Source: Candidatus Omnitrophota bacterium (GTDB taxonomy: Bacteria > Omnitrophota > Gorgyraeia > Gygaellales > Profunditerraquicolaceae). From it: 32,891 nucleotides of DNA. Shown here in pieces: positions 8,037 through 16,347 of this stretch (within the stretch, counting starts at the first letter, position 1; each line of letters opens with the position of its first letter). Position numbers and translations under genes: made by a program. Below the pieces are notes generated by a model that saw only the letters and a program-made list of their open reading frames with translations, did not search any database and was not told where the DNA came from. The DNA is taken from positions 1 to 32,891 of the forward strand of contig QZKA01000029.1 of assembly GCA_003598135.1 (NCBI GenBank), in the 5' to 3' direction.

Positions 8037-8065
8037 TTAAACGCGCGAACCTAAGAAAAGTTTCA
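8037..8065 (-). promoter_or_regulatory. Candidate ECF-type autoregulatory promoter
   Basis: On the minus strand TGAAACTTTT (8065 down to 8056) resembles the GAAAC-type -35 of many ECF promoters. About 16 bases after GAAAC comes CGTTTAA (8043-8037), a possible -10. The -35 overlaps the TGA stop of the nitroreductase gene. It would start transcription near 8030, about 35 bases before ATG 7996. The match is by eye against a loose consensus. Confidence 0.35.
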
Positions 8066-8569
8066 ACTTTTTTCTGGAATTATTGAGCCCTTAAGCGGCC
8101 TTCTTTTTCCTGCTTTAATGAATTCGTCCGGATAGCCGAGGCTGACCACTGCGACAAGCTCAAACCCTTTGGGAAGACAAAGGCCATGTGCAACCTCTTC
8201 TTTCTTATTGAGAATCTCTCCCAACCAACATGCGCCTAAGCCGCTGGCGTGCGCCTGTAGAAGCATGTTCTGGATATAGGCGCCAATTGCCATAAGATCC
8301 TTTTCTCTATGGTAAGAATCTTTAAGATTAAGGCATATCACAATGATAAGGGGGGCTTCTTTGATGACCCGGCTGTATTTGGTAAAGGAGGCAAGTTTAT
8401 TCTTGGCCGCGTTGTCTTTGACCACGAAAAATCTCCATGGCTGATTATTGAGGCCTGACGGTGCCCAGCGGCCAGCCTCCAAGACGGAATGGATAATTCT
8501 ATCGGAAGGTATTTGTTTCTTATATTTACGGATGGAACGCCGTGATTTAATCAAGGCTAATACATTCAT
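8063..8569 (-). CDS. Nitroreductase-family flavoprotein
   Basis: 168 residues, typical of the short FMN-dependent nitroreductase family. The N-terminal RRSIRKYKKQIP and the APSGLNNQPWRFFVV segment bind FMN phosphate and isoalloxazine in the family; GLGACWLGEILN and VVSLGYPDE complete the fold. The proteins act as homodimers that use NAD(P)H to reduce quinones, nitro-compounds or flavins; the substrate cannot be told from sequence. It lies 54 bases after the response regulator, and its stop codon overlaps the candidate ECF promoter. There is no clear Shine-Dalgarno before ATG 8569. Confidence 0.9.
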   Translation of the reverse strand: MNVLALIKSRRSIRKYKKQIPSDRIIHSVLEAGRWAPSGLNNQPWRFFVVKDNAAKNKLASFTKYSRVIKEAPLIIVICLNLKDSYHREKDLMAIGAYIQNMLLQAHASGLGACWLGEILNKKEEVAHGLCLPKGFELVAVVSLGYPDEFIKAGKRRPLKGSIIPEKS

Positions 8570-8623
8570 ACTGCACGGTGCGTAGTATAGAAGCTAAAGC
8601 GGTCGGCAGGAATATGAAGCCAG

Positions 8624-9004
8624 TTATTTCCTAAGCTGCAGGTCAATGCGAGTAATGAGTTCGTCGCTGGTCACTGGCTTTGCGATAAAGGGGTGGCCTG
8701 CAATCTCTCCTGCGCTCTCCTCCACTTCGCTCTTTAACGCGAGCGCAGTCAAGAATACGATACGTATGTCCTTGGTGGCCTTATCCTGTGCCAAGGCTGC
8801 AGCTACATCGCCTCCGTCCATCTCTGGCATAAATACATCAAGCAGTACTAAATCCGGATGGAATGATTTGGCCAAGGCAATCCCTTCCTGGGATTTAGTG
8901 GTGTAGTTCACTTCGAATCGGCCTGTTTTCTCCAGCACCGACTTAGTAAACTGACAAATCTCTTCTTCGTCATCAATAACCAAAATTCTCTTCTTTTCAG
9001 CCAC
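8624..9004 (-). CDS. Single-domain response regulator (receiver only)
   Basis: 126 residues that make up one CheY-like receiver domain with no output domain. The acidic pocket is ILVIDDEEE, the phospho-acceptor aspartate is in LVLLDVFMPEMDG, the conserved Thr is in VFLTAL and the Lys in FIAKPVT. It presumably relays phosphate from an unseen histidine kinase or binds a partner directly. Two GTG codons compete: that at 9013 has AAGGGG immediately adjacent, whereas that at 9004 has the same GGGGGTG six bases upstream, so 9004 is preferred. No kinase gene is in the window. Confidence 0.92.
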   Translation of the reverse strand: MAEKKRILVIDDEEEICQFTKSVLEKTGRFEVNYTTKSQEGIALAKSFHPDLVLLDVFMPEMDGGDVAAALAQDKATKDIRIVFLTALALKSEVEESAGEIAGHPFIAKPVTSDELITRIDLQLRK

Positions 9005-9027
9005 GGAAATCACCCCCTTGTATCATT

Positions 9028-9606
9028 TTATTTAATCTTCCATTCGTAGGTAGTATGCGCACCATTGAACACTTCAATCGGCGTGCCGGAAGGCGCGTCT
9101 TCCTGCAGGCGCTTGGCATACATCTTTTGTACTTCTGCCACCGGAATCCCGTTTTTATCGGCTATGGACCTATAGATCATCATCCTATCCTTGTTCTCTG
9201 CTGCAATAAGCGGCTCAACAGGCGGGTCGGTGAACCCGGGCTTTCGCATTTCGACCAATCCCATGCTGTTTTCGCCGATTATACCCTGCTTTTGCCAAGC
9301 CTCTAGCGCAGACTTTCTATCTTTACGCCGCAGGGCTGCTTCTTCCACATTAGCACCCAGCACTTCCTGCGCATAGGCAAAGCCTACCAGGTAATGCATC
9401 AAACTTTGCGTATTGGCTTTAGAAGGGGCCTTTTTGTCTCCCGAAACAATACTCTCGATAGCATCAATATCCTTGGCAACGTGCTGGTAAATATCCAGCC
9501 TCATAGAAATATCTACTTTGATCGGCTCCTTGGCGCCCTCTACCCTCACCCGCGCGCATCCAAACAATAGAAACATCCCCATTGCCGCTACCAATACTTT
9601 CTTCAT
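9028..9606 (-). CDS. YnbE-YdbL fusion lipoprotein
   Basis: 192 residues. A lipoprotein signal ends at LLFGC, with the lipidated cysteine at 17. Residues 18-50 (KEPIKVDISMRLDIYQHVAKDIDAIE) resemble E. coli YnbE, a small outer-membrane lipoprotein. After a linker, residues 88-192 match DUF1318/YdbL: the QGIIGENSMGLVE block, NKDRMMIYRSIADKNGIPVAEVQ and an ending GAHTTYEWKIK. In E. coli ydbH, ynbE and ydbL are consecutive genes, and YdbH-YnbE has been described as an intermembrane bridge for lipid homeostasis, with YdbL as helper. Here the last two are one protein, directly after a YdbH/AsmA-like gene with an ATGA overlap. A hydrophobic patch ending FAYAQE (about 76-81) may be a relic of YdbL's own signal peptide. 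Confidence 0.82.
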   Translation of the reverse strand: MKKVLVAAMGMFLLFGCARVRVEGAKEPIKVDISMRLDIYQHVAKDIDAIESIVSGDKKAPSKANTQSLMHYLVGFAYAQEVLGANVEEAALRRKDRKSALEAWQKQGIIGENSMGLVEMRKPGFTDPPVEPLIAAENKDRMMIYRSIADKNGIPVAEVQKMYAKRLQEDAPSGTPIEVFNGAHTTYEWKIK

Positions 9607-10742
9607 AACTCAGTCCTCCCCTTTATCAAGTCATGAACTACAATGGATATAGCGCGTTTCCCTTCAAGCCCGTCAAGCCGGATACCCAACTCGATATCCT
9701 CTCCCCGCATACCCATATGTGCGTCACCTATATTATAGTGGTAATCTCTAAAACTTTCTACTAATATCTCGAAGGACTGCTGGTTGTTTTGTGCCATTCG
9801 CTCAAGAAAACGGGTATCTTTGATAGTCAGTGTCCCGCCTGGCAGCGGCATGGTAAAATCGCCTCTTAAAACAGTAATTTTTGTTCCTATGGCTTCGCAC
9901 TGAAGCTCGCCGCGCATCGTCCCGGTCATTTCTGCCTTCTCGCCAAGGTCAAAGTCATGGATAATGTTTTCTAGGTTAGCATCAACAGTTTTTACGCGCA
10001 GTGCATACTGCGGTTCTCCTGCCATTGTGAAAGAAAAACTGCCCTCTAGGGTGCCGCCGAAGCCACGCGCAGAAAACGGAGAGAAAGACAAAAAGGGCCC
10101 CTTAAGCACCGGTTTTGATTTAAGAGAAATTATGCTAATTTTATCGTAAGTAACCTCATCTATCGCCAACATCCCTTCCTTGCCCTGTGCTACCTCAAGG
10201 AGGGCATTACGAACCTTGACTCCCCCTATTTCCAATTTCTCGCAGGTAAGATTAACGGAATCGAGCAGCCCTTTCGAAGGGCTTATTTTCGCCGAAAACG
10301 CCCCTTGCAGCGTTACGTCTTTTGATTCCACGTCAATAGTGGCATCGCTCAGTTCCATGGAATTCACCAGAAAACTGCTTGCAGTAGGCGTCTGTGCTAT
10401 GCCATACGAACCAATCAAAACTTCCCCTGGCATGCGCATAGTCAAAGCAACGCCCTCGAGAGAAATGCTGCGTATAACCTTTTTCATTAACGATAAAGGA
10501 GTGTAACATATTACTACTTCTTTTGTATCTATAGTAAGCACTTTACCGTTAGTGATTCTGATATCGCCTAACACAAGGGAGTTAATAAGATTGCCTTTAC
10601 ATGTACCGATAGAAACGTTGCTGTTTAAAAAAGCGGCGCTCAGCTGCCTTTCAAATAGCACAACCAACAGCGGCCTTGCCAGGAGCAATAACAAATAACT
10701 ACAGAAGACAGATATGGTAATCGAGATACTAAGGCGCTTCAT
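9603..10742 (-). CDS. AsmA/YdbH-like periplasmic protein
   Basis: 379 residues from ATG 10742; an in-frame TTG at 10754 is less likely, and neither has a clear Shine-Dalgarno. An N-terminal membrane anchor (about 6-28) is followed by beta-strand-rich sequence of the AsmA/TamB/YdbH type, for example NSLVLGDIRITNGKVLTID, LKGPFLSFSPFSARGFGGTLEG and FTMPLPGGTLTIKDTRF. Such proteins form lipid-conducting beta grooves across the periplasm. The following YnbE-YdbL fusion identifies this as the YdbH-like partner, although it is less than half the length of E. coli YdbH (about 880 residues). Assignment rests on fold-like pattern and context more than on motifs. Confidence 0.72.
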   Translation of the reverse strand: MKRLSISITISVFCSYLLLLLARPLLVVLFERQLSAAFLNSNVSIGTCKGNLINSLVLGDIRITNGKVLTIDTKEVVICYTPLSLMKKVIRSISLEGVALTMRMPGEVLIGSYGIAQTPTASSFLVNSMELSDATIDVESKDVTLQGAFSAKISPSKGLLDSVNLTCEKLEIGGVKVRNALLEVAQGKEGMLAIDEVTYDKISIISLKSKPVLKGPFLSFSPFSARGFGGTLEGSFSFTMAGEPQYALRVKTVDANLENIIHDFDLGEKAEMTGTMRGELQCEAIGTKITVLRGDFTMPLPGGTLTIKDTRFLERMAQNNQQSFEILVESFRDYHYNIGDAHMGMRGEDIELGIRLDGLEGKRAISIVVHDLIKGRTEL

Positions 10743-10758
10743 AGTAACGGGCAATGTG

Positions 10759-12207
10759 TCACGGTGTAATGATTTTTGCCGCTGCCTCTAATGCTCCCTG
10801 TGTAGTTTTGATTTTTCCTATTGCCTGTAGCTCGCGCAGCTCTTTAAGAATAGTGCCTATCAAAGGGGAAGGCTTAAGGCCGAACCGCCTCATGAGTATA
10901 TTGCCGTTCACGAGGGGATGCTGTTTTTTTCGATGTAAAGAGGCGAAATATTCGCCGATGAGCCGACGGACCATTCTTTCATGACGCATGCGCGTCTTCT
11001 CTACGGTAAGATACCCGTGCGTAGCCCTTTGGTCAGCCAAAGAAATCAAAAGGACACTCACTGCCTCGGCTGCCGTATCACGAAAAAACCTGAATTTCGC
11101 CCGTCTAGTCAGCACAGGGTTCGTCGCAAGATAGCCCGGCCGCAAGTGAGAGAAGGTCATCTGCTTCATGGAGCGCACTTCGGCGTTTGAAAGCTTAAGC
11201 CTCGAACCTATCTCTTCGATCATCCCTGCACCGACTCGTTCATGGCCATGAAAAGACACTTTTCCTTTTTCAACACGAAATGTCTGCGGCTTGCCAACAT
11301 CATGAAGTAGTCCCACAAGCTTAACCAACGAGGCGCGCTGCCTCCCTAGAGAGAATTCTTCTTTCAGATACTTCTCTGCCTCTTGATTACGGATAATGTG
11401 CGCAATAACCCCTTCCAGGTGCTTTAAGGTAAGGAGGCTATGCCCGAACACATCGAGGCCGCGATAGGGACGCCGTGGACGTTTCTGCATCGCTTTTATT
11501 TCCGGAAAGACTATTTCCAATATTCTATGTTTGGCAAGCTGTTGTATACATTCAAACGACTTTTGAGCTGAAAAGATCCTGAAGACCTCATCCCGTATGC
11601 GCTCTCCAGCTACGCTTTTCAATCGGTTCCTCCTGTGTGCGGCAGCGACCAGGGTCTTTTTCTCTATCGCAAAGTCAAATAAAGAAGCAAGGCTAAACGC
11701 CCTGAGGATTCTCAAAGGATCTTCGTCGAAGCCCTTAGGGGCGATCATGCGGATGATATGCCGCTCTAAATCCTTTCTGCCTCCATGCGGGTCTATTAGA
11801 GACGCAAGAAAGGCCTTTTTACCAAACAACTCTTTTACTTCCAAGGCGAGGCTGTTTACGGTAAAATCCCGGTTGCGCAGGTCCTCTTCTAATGTATGGC
11901 CTTTAAAATCCGTAAAATCGAGCGTATACGTCTTCTGCGTTGCTTTTTTTACTACCCGGGCACAGCCATGCTCCCTGTCCAGGATCACAAAGCCGGCAGA
12001 CATTTTTTTTGCGACGGCCTTGGCAAAGGCAATCGCCTGCGTTCGCAGGCAGAAATCGATATCCGGATTATCTTTTAAACGGCGTGCAAGTATATCCCGC
12101 AGGGCCCCGCCCACAAGAAAGAGGCGGACATTCCTCTCTTGGGAAAGACTGTAAACTACCTTTAGAAGCTTTAGGGTTTCTGGAGGGAAGATACCGCTAT
12201 TTTTCAT
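10759..12207 (-). CDS. cca: CCA tRNA nucleotidyltransferase / poly(A) polymerase family with HD domain
   Basis: 482 residues from ATG 12207; a TTG at 12219 is in frame but has no spaced Shine-Dalgarno. The class II nucleotidyltransferase head shows VGGALRD (32-38) and the metal-binding DIDF (about 49-52), then RDFTVNSLALEV and the DPLRILRAFSLASLF helix. A C-terminal HD domain has LLHDVGKPQTF and HGHERVGAGMIEEI. It repairs or adds the 3' CCA of tRNA; a poly(A) polymerase role cannot be excluded. The start overlaps the DUF151 gene by 11 bases. It is followed 16 bases later by the AsmA-like gene. Confidence 0.9.
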   Translation of the reverse strand: MKNSGIFPPETLKLLKVVYSLSQERNVRLFLVGGALRDILARRLKDNPDIDFCLRTQAIAFAKAVAKKMSAGFVILDREHGCARVVKKATQKTYTLDFTDFKGHTLEEDLRNRDFTVNSLALEVKELFGKKAFLASLIDPHGGRKDLERHIIRMIAPKGFDEDPLRILRAFSLASLFDFAIEKKTLVAAAHRRNRLKSVAGERIRDEVFRIFSAQKSFECIQQLAKHRILEIVFPEIKAMQKRPRRPYRGLDVFGHSLLTLKHLEGVIAHIIRNQEAEKYLKEEFSLGRQRASLVKLVGLLHDVGKPQTFRVEKGKVSFHGHERVGAGMIEEIGSRLKLSNAEVRSMKQMTFSHLRPGYLATNPVLTRRAKFRFFRDTAAEAVSVLLISLADQRATHGYLTVEKTRMRHERMVRRLIGEYFASLHRKKQHPLVNGNILMRRFGLKPSPLIGTILKELRELQAIGKIKTTQGALEAAAKIITP

Positions 12208-12604
12208 CAAAAGGCTCAACCTTGCTCATGATCTCGTCTTCAACAAATATCGGCGCGTGAGCCCGCACCGCAAGCGCGATGCTGTCAGAAGGCCTGGCAT
12301 CAATAACCCTGGGCTGCCCGTCTAAGGCCTTGATGACTAATTTGGCGTGAAATGTATTATCTCGAAGCTTATCGATAATGACCTTATCGATATTTGCCTG
12401 CAGGTTCTGTATGGTTGTATACAGCAAATCGTGGGTCATCGGCCGGGGAGGGTTAAACCCGCTGATTTTTAATTTTATGGCAGAGGCCTCGCTAATGCCG
12501 ATCACGATAGGCAGGAGACGGCTGCCGTTTTTTTCTTTGAGTACAATAAGCTGGTCGTGTCTCTTTTCATCAATCACTATTTTGTTGAGCTCCACCTCTA
12601 TCAT
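12197..12604 (-). CDS. DUF151 / bifunctional nuclease family protein
   Basis: 135 residues matching DUF151. The blocks are LLPIVIGISEASAIKLKISG (about 30-49), PRPMTHDLLYTTI (53-65) and the ARPSDSIALAVRAHAPIFVEDEI block (about 103-125). Plant and bacterial members have been reported to have dual RNase/DNase activity; the physiological role is unclear. The start overlaps the nrdR stop in an ATGA, and the tail overlaps the CCA enzyme start. Confidence 0.92.
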   Translation of the reverse strand: MIEVELNKIVIDEKRHDQLIVLKEKNGSRLLPIVIGISEASAIKLKISGFNPPRPMTHDLLYTTIQNLQANIDKVIIDKLRDNTFHAKLVIKALDGQPRVIDARPSDSIALAVRAHAPIFVEDEIMSKVEPFDEK

Positions 12605-13095
12605 TTACCTAAAACCCCCTTCTTGTATCTTGTCCCTGCGTTTTTCTTGATGAGTATGCCTTTGAGTTCTTCCATGAATTGGCTGACATCTTTGAATTGC
12701 CGGTATACCGAAGCAAAGCGCACATACGCCACGTCGTCGAGTGCCTTGAGTTTATCGATAACCAGCTCTCCTATCCTGGTAGAGGGAATTTCGCGTATGT
12801 GCTTCTTCATGACTTCACGCTCTACCTGCGAAATTATCTCTTCCATTTTCTCGATGCTTACCGGCCTTTTTTCGCAGGCCTTAATAATGCCGTTTAAAAT
12901 CTTCTTGCGGTCAAAGGGCTGGCGTTGTCCATCTTTCTTTATCACCAACAGAGAGGTCTCTTCTATGTATTCGTAGGTCGTAAAACGCTTCTTGCACCTC
13001 AGGCACTCGCGCCTGCGGCGGATAGCCTTGCCTTCGTAGCTCAGCCTTGAATCAACAACCTTATCTTCCTGGTAGCCACAATAAGGACACTTCAT
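12601..13095 (-). CDS. nrdR: Transcriptional repressor NrdR
   Basis: 164 residues. The N-terminal zinc ribbon has C3-x2-C6 and C31-x2-C34 (MKCPYCG, ECLRCKKRF), and an ATP-cone spans about 49-139 (LVIKKDGQRQPFDRKKI onward). NrdR binds NrdR boxes upstream of ribonucleotide reductase genes and senses ATP/dATP. No nrd gene is in the window, so it acts elsewhere. It is placed with dCMP deaminase, fitting a deoxynucleotide theme. It lies 6 bases after that gene and overlaps DUF151 in an ATGA. Confidence 0.96.
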   Translation of the reverse strand: MKCPYCGYQEDKVVDSRLSYEGKAIRRRRECLRCKKRFTTYEYIEETSLLVIKKDGQRQPFDRKKILNGIIKACEKRPVSIEKMEEIISQVEREVMKKHIREIPSTRIGELVIDKLKALDDVAYVRFASVYRQFKDVSQFMEELKGILIKKNAGTRYKKGVLGK

Positions 13096-13101
13096 CTATG
13101 T

Positions 13102-13569
13102 CTATATTTTTATTATCCTGACTTTGATTTTGGCCTGGTTAAGGAATTCAAGGGCCATTGTATCAGGATAGCCGGCAGTAATAACAATTTCTTTTATACC
13201 GGCATTGATAAGCATCTTGGCGCAGATGATACAGGGCTGATTGGTGATATAGACACAGCTGTCTTTTGCGCATATCCCGTATAAAGAAGCCTGGATAATC
13301 GCATTCTGCTCTGCATGCAGCCCCCGGCAAAGCTCATGCCTTTGGCCTGAAGGGATTTTAAGTTTTTCCCGCAAGCACCCTATCTCCAGGCAATGCGGCA
13401 ACCCGGAAGGAGCGCCGTTATACCCGGTAGCAAGGATTCTCTTGTCTTTTACGATCACAGCGCCCACCTGTCTCCTAAGGCAAGTGCTTCTTTGGGACAC
13501 AAGGCGCGCGATCTGAATAAAGTATTCATCCCAGCTGATCCTTTTCCGTTGAGTCTTATTTTTTCTCAT
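13102..13569 (-). CDS. comEB: dCMP deaminase (ComEB-like)
   Basis: 155 residues. The catalytic zinc motifs are HAEQNAI and PCIICAKM. The upstream GCLREK and [15 protein letters not shown] segments are typical of the dCMP deaminase branch, which binds an additional structural zinc. It converts dCMP to dUMP, the thymidylate precursor. The name comEB reflects the Bacillus homologue; no other competence genes are visible. It is placed 9 bases after glyA, which supplies the methylene-tetrahydrofolate used in thymidylate synthesis. Confidence 0.93.
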   Translation of the reverse strand: MRKNKTQRKRISWDEYFIQIARLVSQRSTCLRRQVGAVIVKDKRILATGYNGAPSGLPHCLEIGCLREKLKIPSGQRHELCRGLHAEQNAIIQASLYGICAKDSCVYITNQPCIICAKMLINAGIKEIVITAGYPDTMALEFLNQAKIKVRIIKI

Positions 13570-13578
13570 GGTATCGAT

Positions 13579-14829
13579 TTAGTATGCGTTCAATTCCGGA
13601 TATAAGGGAAATTGCCTGGTTAATTCCAACACTTCATTTTTAATCTTTTGTAACAGTGCCGCATCATTACGGGCTTTGATGGCACGGTCAATCAAACCTG
13701 CAATAATATCGATCTGCGGCTCTTGTATGCCTCGGGTCGTGATGGCGGGTGTGCCTAAGCGAATCCCGCTTGTGGAGGCAGGCGGCAAGGGGTCGTAAGG
13801 AATCAGGTTTTTGTTCACCGTAATATTCACCTCGCCCAACAACCCTTGTGCGTCCTTACCGGTGATGGCACGAGAAGTCAAATCAACCAGCATCAGGTGG
13901 GTATCGGTGCCTCCGCTGACAATACGAAAACCATTCTCCTTGAGTTTCTCGGCCAGACGGCGGCTATTTTTCACAATCCTTTGCTGATACACTTTAAAGG
14001 CTTCGGTCTGCGCCTCTTTGAAGGCAACGGCCTTAGCAGCGATCACATGCATAAGTGGGCCTCCCTGCATACCGGGAAATACCAGCGAGTCCAGCTTTTT
14101 GGCAAATTCTTTCTTTGCCAGTATAAACCCTCCGCGTGGCCCCCTCAATGTCTTATGGGTAGTGGAAGTAACAAAATCAGCGTAAGGTATGGGCGAAGGA
14201 TGCAACCCCGTAGCAACGAGTCCGGCGATATGCGCCATATCCACAAAAAGGTGACAGCCTGACTGGTCGCAGATATGGCGTAACCTCTTAAAATCGATTT
14301 CGCGGGGGTATGCCGAAGCGCCCGCTAAGATTAATTTCGGCTTATGCTGCGCGGCCAAAGACTCAATCTGGTCATAATCGATACGCTCGGTTTTTCTGTC
14401 CACTCCGTAAGGCACAGGCCGGTAGAACATCCCTGAAAAATTATGAGAGTGGCCGTGAGAAAGATGGCCTCCGCAGGCAAGGTCCATAGCAAGATACGTA
14501 TCACCGGGGTTAAGTGCGACAAAATAAACCGCCATGTTCGCCTGGGTCCCTGAATGTGGCTGGACATTCGCATACTCAGCACCAAATAGGTCTTTTACGC
14601 GCTGAATAGCCAATTCCTCTGCCTTATCAACATATTCACAACCTCCGTACCAGCGCCGATGCGGATATCCTTCGGCGTATTTGTTAGTAAGCACTGAACC
14701 CTGGGCCTCCAGCACCGCCAAAGAGGTAAAATTTTCTGAAGCAATCATCTCCAGGTTATCCTGTTGCCTCTTGATCTCTTCTTTAATCGCTTCGTAAATC
14801 TCAGGGTCGACTGTCTTAAGATATCCCAT
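13579..14829 (-). CDS. glyA: Serine hydroxymethyltransferase
   Basis: 416 residues, full length. Landmarks are [10 protein letters not shown] (28-37), [26 protein letters not shown], and [14 protein letters not shown] with the PLP-binding lysine at about 226. It makes glycine and 5,10-methylene-tetrahydrofolate from serine. Both products feed the adjacent purine pathway: glycine for PurD and one-carbon units for the formyl transfers. A Shine-Dalgarno AAGGAG lies about 10 bases before the ATG. It follows rpiB by 4 bases. Confidence 0.98.
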   Translation of the reverse strand: MGYLKTVDPEIYEAIKEEIKRQQDNLEMIASENFTSLAVLEAQGSVLTNKYAEGYPHRRWYGGCEYVDKAEELAIQRVKDLFGAEYANVQPHSGTQANMAVYFVALNPGDTYLAMDLACGGHLSHGHSHNFSGMFYRPVPYGVDRKTERIDYDQIESLAAQHKPKLILAGASAYPREIDFKRLRHICDQSGCHLFVDMAHIAGLVATGLHPSPIPYADFVTSTTHKTLRGPRGGFILAKKEFAKKLDSLVFPGMQGGPLMHVIAAKAVAFKEAQTEAFKVYQQRIVKNSRRLAEKLKENGFRIVSGGTDTHLMLVDLTSRAITGKDAQGLLGEVNITVNKNLIPYDPLPPASTSGIRLGTPAITTRGIQEPQIDIIAGLIDRAIKARNDAALLQKIKNEVLELTRQFPLYPELNAY

Positions 14830-14833
14830 GCGG

Positions 14834-15289
14834 TCATGCTCCTTTTATTGCTTTTTCGATTTTTTCAATCTGCTTGAGCCGGCGTAAATGCCTGCCGCCC
14901 TCAAAGGGAGTACGCAACCATGCAGCTACGATCTTTTTTGCCACAGCGACGGTGACAAACCCGGCGCCTAATACCAAAATATTGCTGTCATTGTGTCTTC
15001 GCGAAAGTAATGCAGCCCTCACATTATAACACAATGCTGCCCGTACGCCAGGAAACCTGTTAGCTACGATAGAATTACCGATGCCGCTCTTGCAAATGAG
15101 AATGCCTTTGAGGTGGCCTTTCGTCGAAATAGCCCTGGCCAGAGCAGCCGCCAATAAAGGATAATCGCAGCGCTCTCTTGAGTAAACTCCTAAATCTTCT
15201 ACCTTTATCCCTCGGCGCGCTGCATAACCTTTGAGTCGTTCTTTCAGGACGAATCCTGCATGGTCTGAAGCAATAAGCAACGTGCTCAT
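14834..15289 (-). CDS. rpiB: Ribose-5-phosphate isomerase B
   Basis: 151 residues of the RpiB/LacB family. Visible features are [10 protein letters not shown] at the start, [22 protein letters not shown] with the catalytic cysteine, [13 protein letters not shown] with the catalytic histidine, and FEGGRHLRR near the end. The K-S after the cysteine replaces the more usual G-T. It interconverts ribose-5-phosphate and ribulose-5-phosphate and so feeds PRPP for purine synthesis. The order Sua5, YwlE, RpiB, GlyA matches ywlC-ywlE-ywlF-glyA of Bacillus. The start overlaps the upstream gene in an ATGA. Confidence 0.93.
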   Translation of the reverse strand: MSTLLIASDHAGFVLKERLKGYAARRGIKVEDLGVYSRERCDYPLLAAALARAISTKGHLKGILICKSGIGNSIVANRFPGVRAALCYNVRAALLSRRHNDSNILVLGAGFVTVAVAKKIVAAWLRTPFEGGRHLRRLKQIEKIEKAIKGA

Positions 15290-16347
15290 AATATATTCAT
15301 TATCCTTTCTATGGAATCTTTGATCACCACAAATGTTTGCCTGTAAAACTCTATGCTTTTGCCAATAGGGTCGGAAATATCCAGGCTGTCTCCTTTTATC
15401 TGGGCGAATTCTTTTAATAGATACACCCTGTTAAGCGCCTTGGGGTAGAGTTGCCTAATCCTTTCTTCGTGTAAATTTTCCATCACTAATATGATATCGG
15501 ATTTATCCAGCAGCTCCCTGGTGAGGCGCTGCGAACGGTGGCCGGACACATCTATCCCTTCCTCCTCCAGAAGTTCCTTGGTTTCTTCTGTAGCGCCCAT
15601 CCCCGGTAACATCATAAGCCCCGCTGAGATAACCTCGACGTCATTACGGCCGTCCTCCTGCAGTTTTTTTTCAAGATATGCCTCTGCCATAACCGAACGG
15701 CAGGAATTCCCCGTACAGACAAAAAGCACGTTCTTCTTATACGCCACTGCCATGATTTCCTCTTTCTTTATAGCGCCTTCCCGGACTATCTGTAACGGAT
15801 GAGCCGTCAGATCTACCACCGAAGACTCTACCCCCAGCTCGCACGGCCCAGCATCGATCGCATAATCAACCGCGCCCTTAAAATCCTTGATCGCATCGCT
15901 GAATTCGCCTGACGCAGGTTCCCCGGAAAGGTTGGCAGAAGGACAGACTACATTGGTCCGGGAAAGGGTTATGATCTTTTGTGTTATCAGATTGTCAGGC
16001 AACCGTACCGCAATAGTATCTTTTTCCTTCGCCTTGAATACCAGGGTCAGGGGGCCGGGCCAGAATTTATCCATCAGCTTATAGGCGACCACCGGAATAT
16101 CTACTGCGATGTCTTCAATTTTTTCCTTGGCATCAATAAGCAGGGCAAACCGTTTTTCTGGCGGCCTCTTTTTTATCTCATAAAGCCTCTCGATGGCCTT
16201 CTCGTTTTTACTGTCTGCCGCAATGCCATATACGGTATCGGTAGGAACAAGTACGAGCCCTCCCTGATTGATGATATCGGCAGCATCTTTGAGGTATTCG
16301 TATTGAGGGTTCAAAGGGTTCGCCGAAACAATCTTGATAGGAATCAT
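15286..16347 (-). CDS. Threonylcarbamoyl-AMP synthase (Sua5/YrdC) fused to LMW phosphatase (YwlE)
   Basis: 353 residues with two domains. Residues 1-200 are Sua5/YrdC: VLVPTDTVYGIAAD, the KKRPPEKRFALL loop, FWPGPLTLVF and CPSANLSGEPASG. This domain makes threonylcarbamoyl-AMP for the tRNA t6A modification. Residues 206-353 are a low-molecular-weight protein phosphatase: the P-loop VCTGNSCRS is a C-x5-R motif, and the general-acid aspartate is in DISDP. In Bacillus these are neighbouring genes (ywlC, ywlE); here one open frame joins them with a short linker. The YwlE-type half may be a protein-arginine or tyrosine phosphatase. It overlaps purE by 4 bases at its start and rpiB by 4 at its end. 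Confidence 0.93.
   Translation of the reverse strand: MIPIKIVSANPLNPQYEYLKDAADIINQGGLVLVPTDTVYGIAADSKNEKAIERLYEIKKRPPEKRFALLIDAKEKIEDIAVDIPVVAYKLMDKFWPGPLTLVFKAKEKDTIAVRLPDNLITQKIITLSRTNVVCPSANLSGEPASGEFSDAIKDFKGAVDYAIDAGPCELGVESSVVDLTAHPLQIVREGAIKKEEIMAVAYKKNVLFVCTGNSCRSVMAEAYLEKKLQEDGRNDVEVISAGLMMLPGMGATEETKELLEEEGIDVSGHRSQRLTRELLDKSDIILVMENLHEERIRQLYPKALNRVYLLKEFAQIKGDSLDISDPIGKSIEFYRQTFVVIKDSIERIMNIL

Noticed and set aside
8570..8623. TATACT box as a nitroreductase promoter
   Set aside because: A -10-like TATACT is present on the minus strand, but no acceptable -35 lies 16-18 bases upstream.
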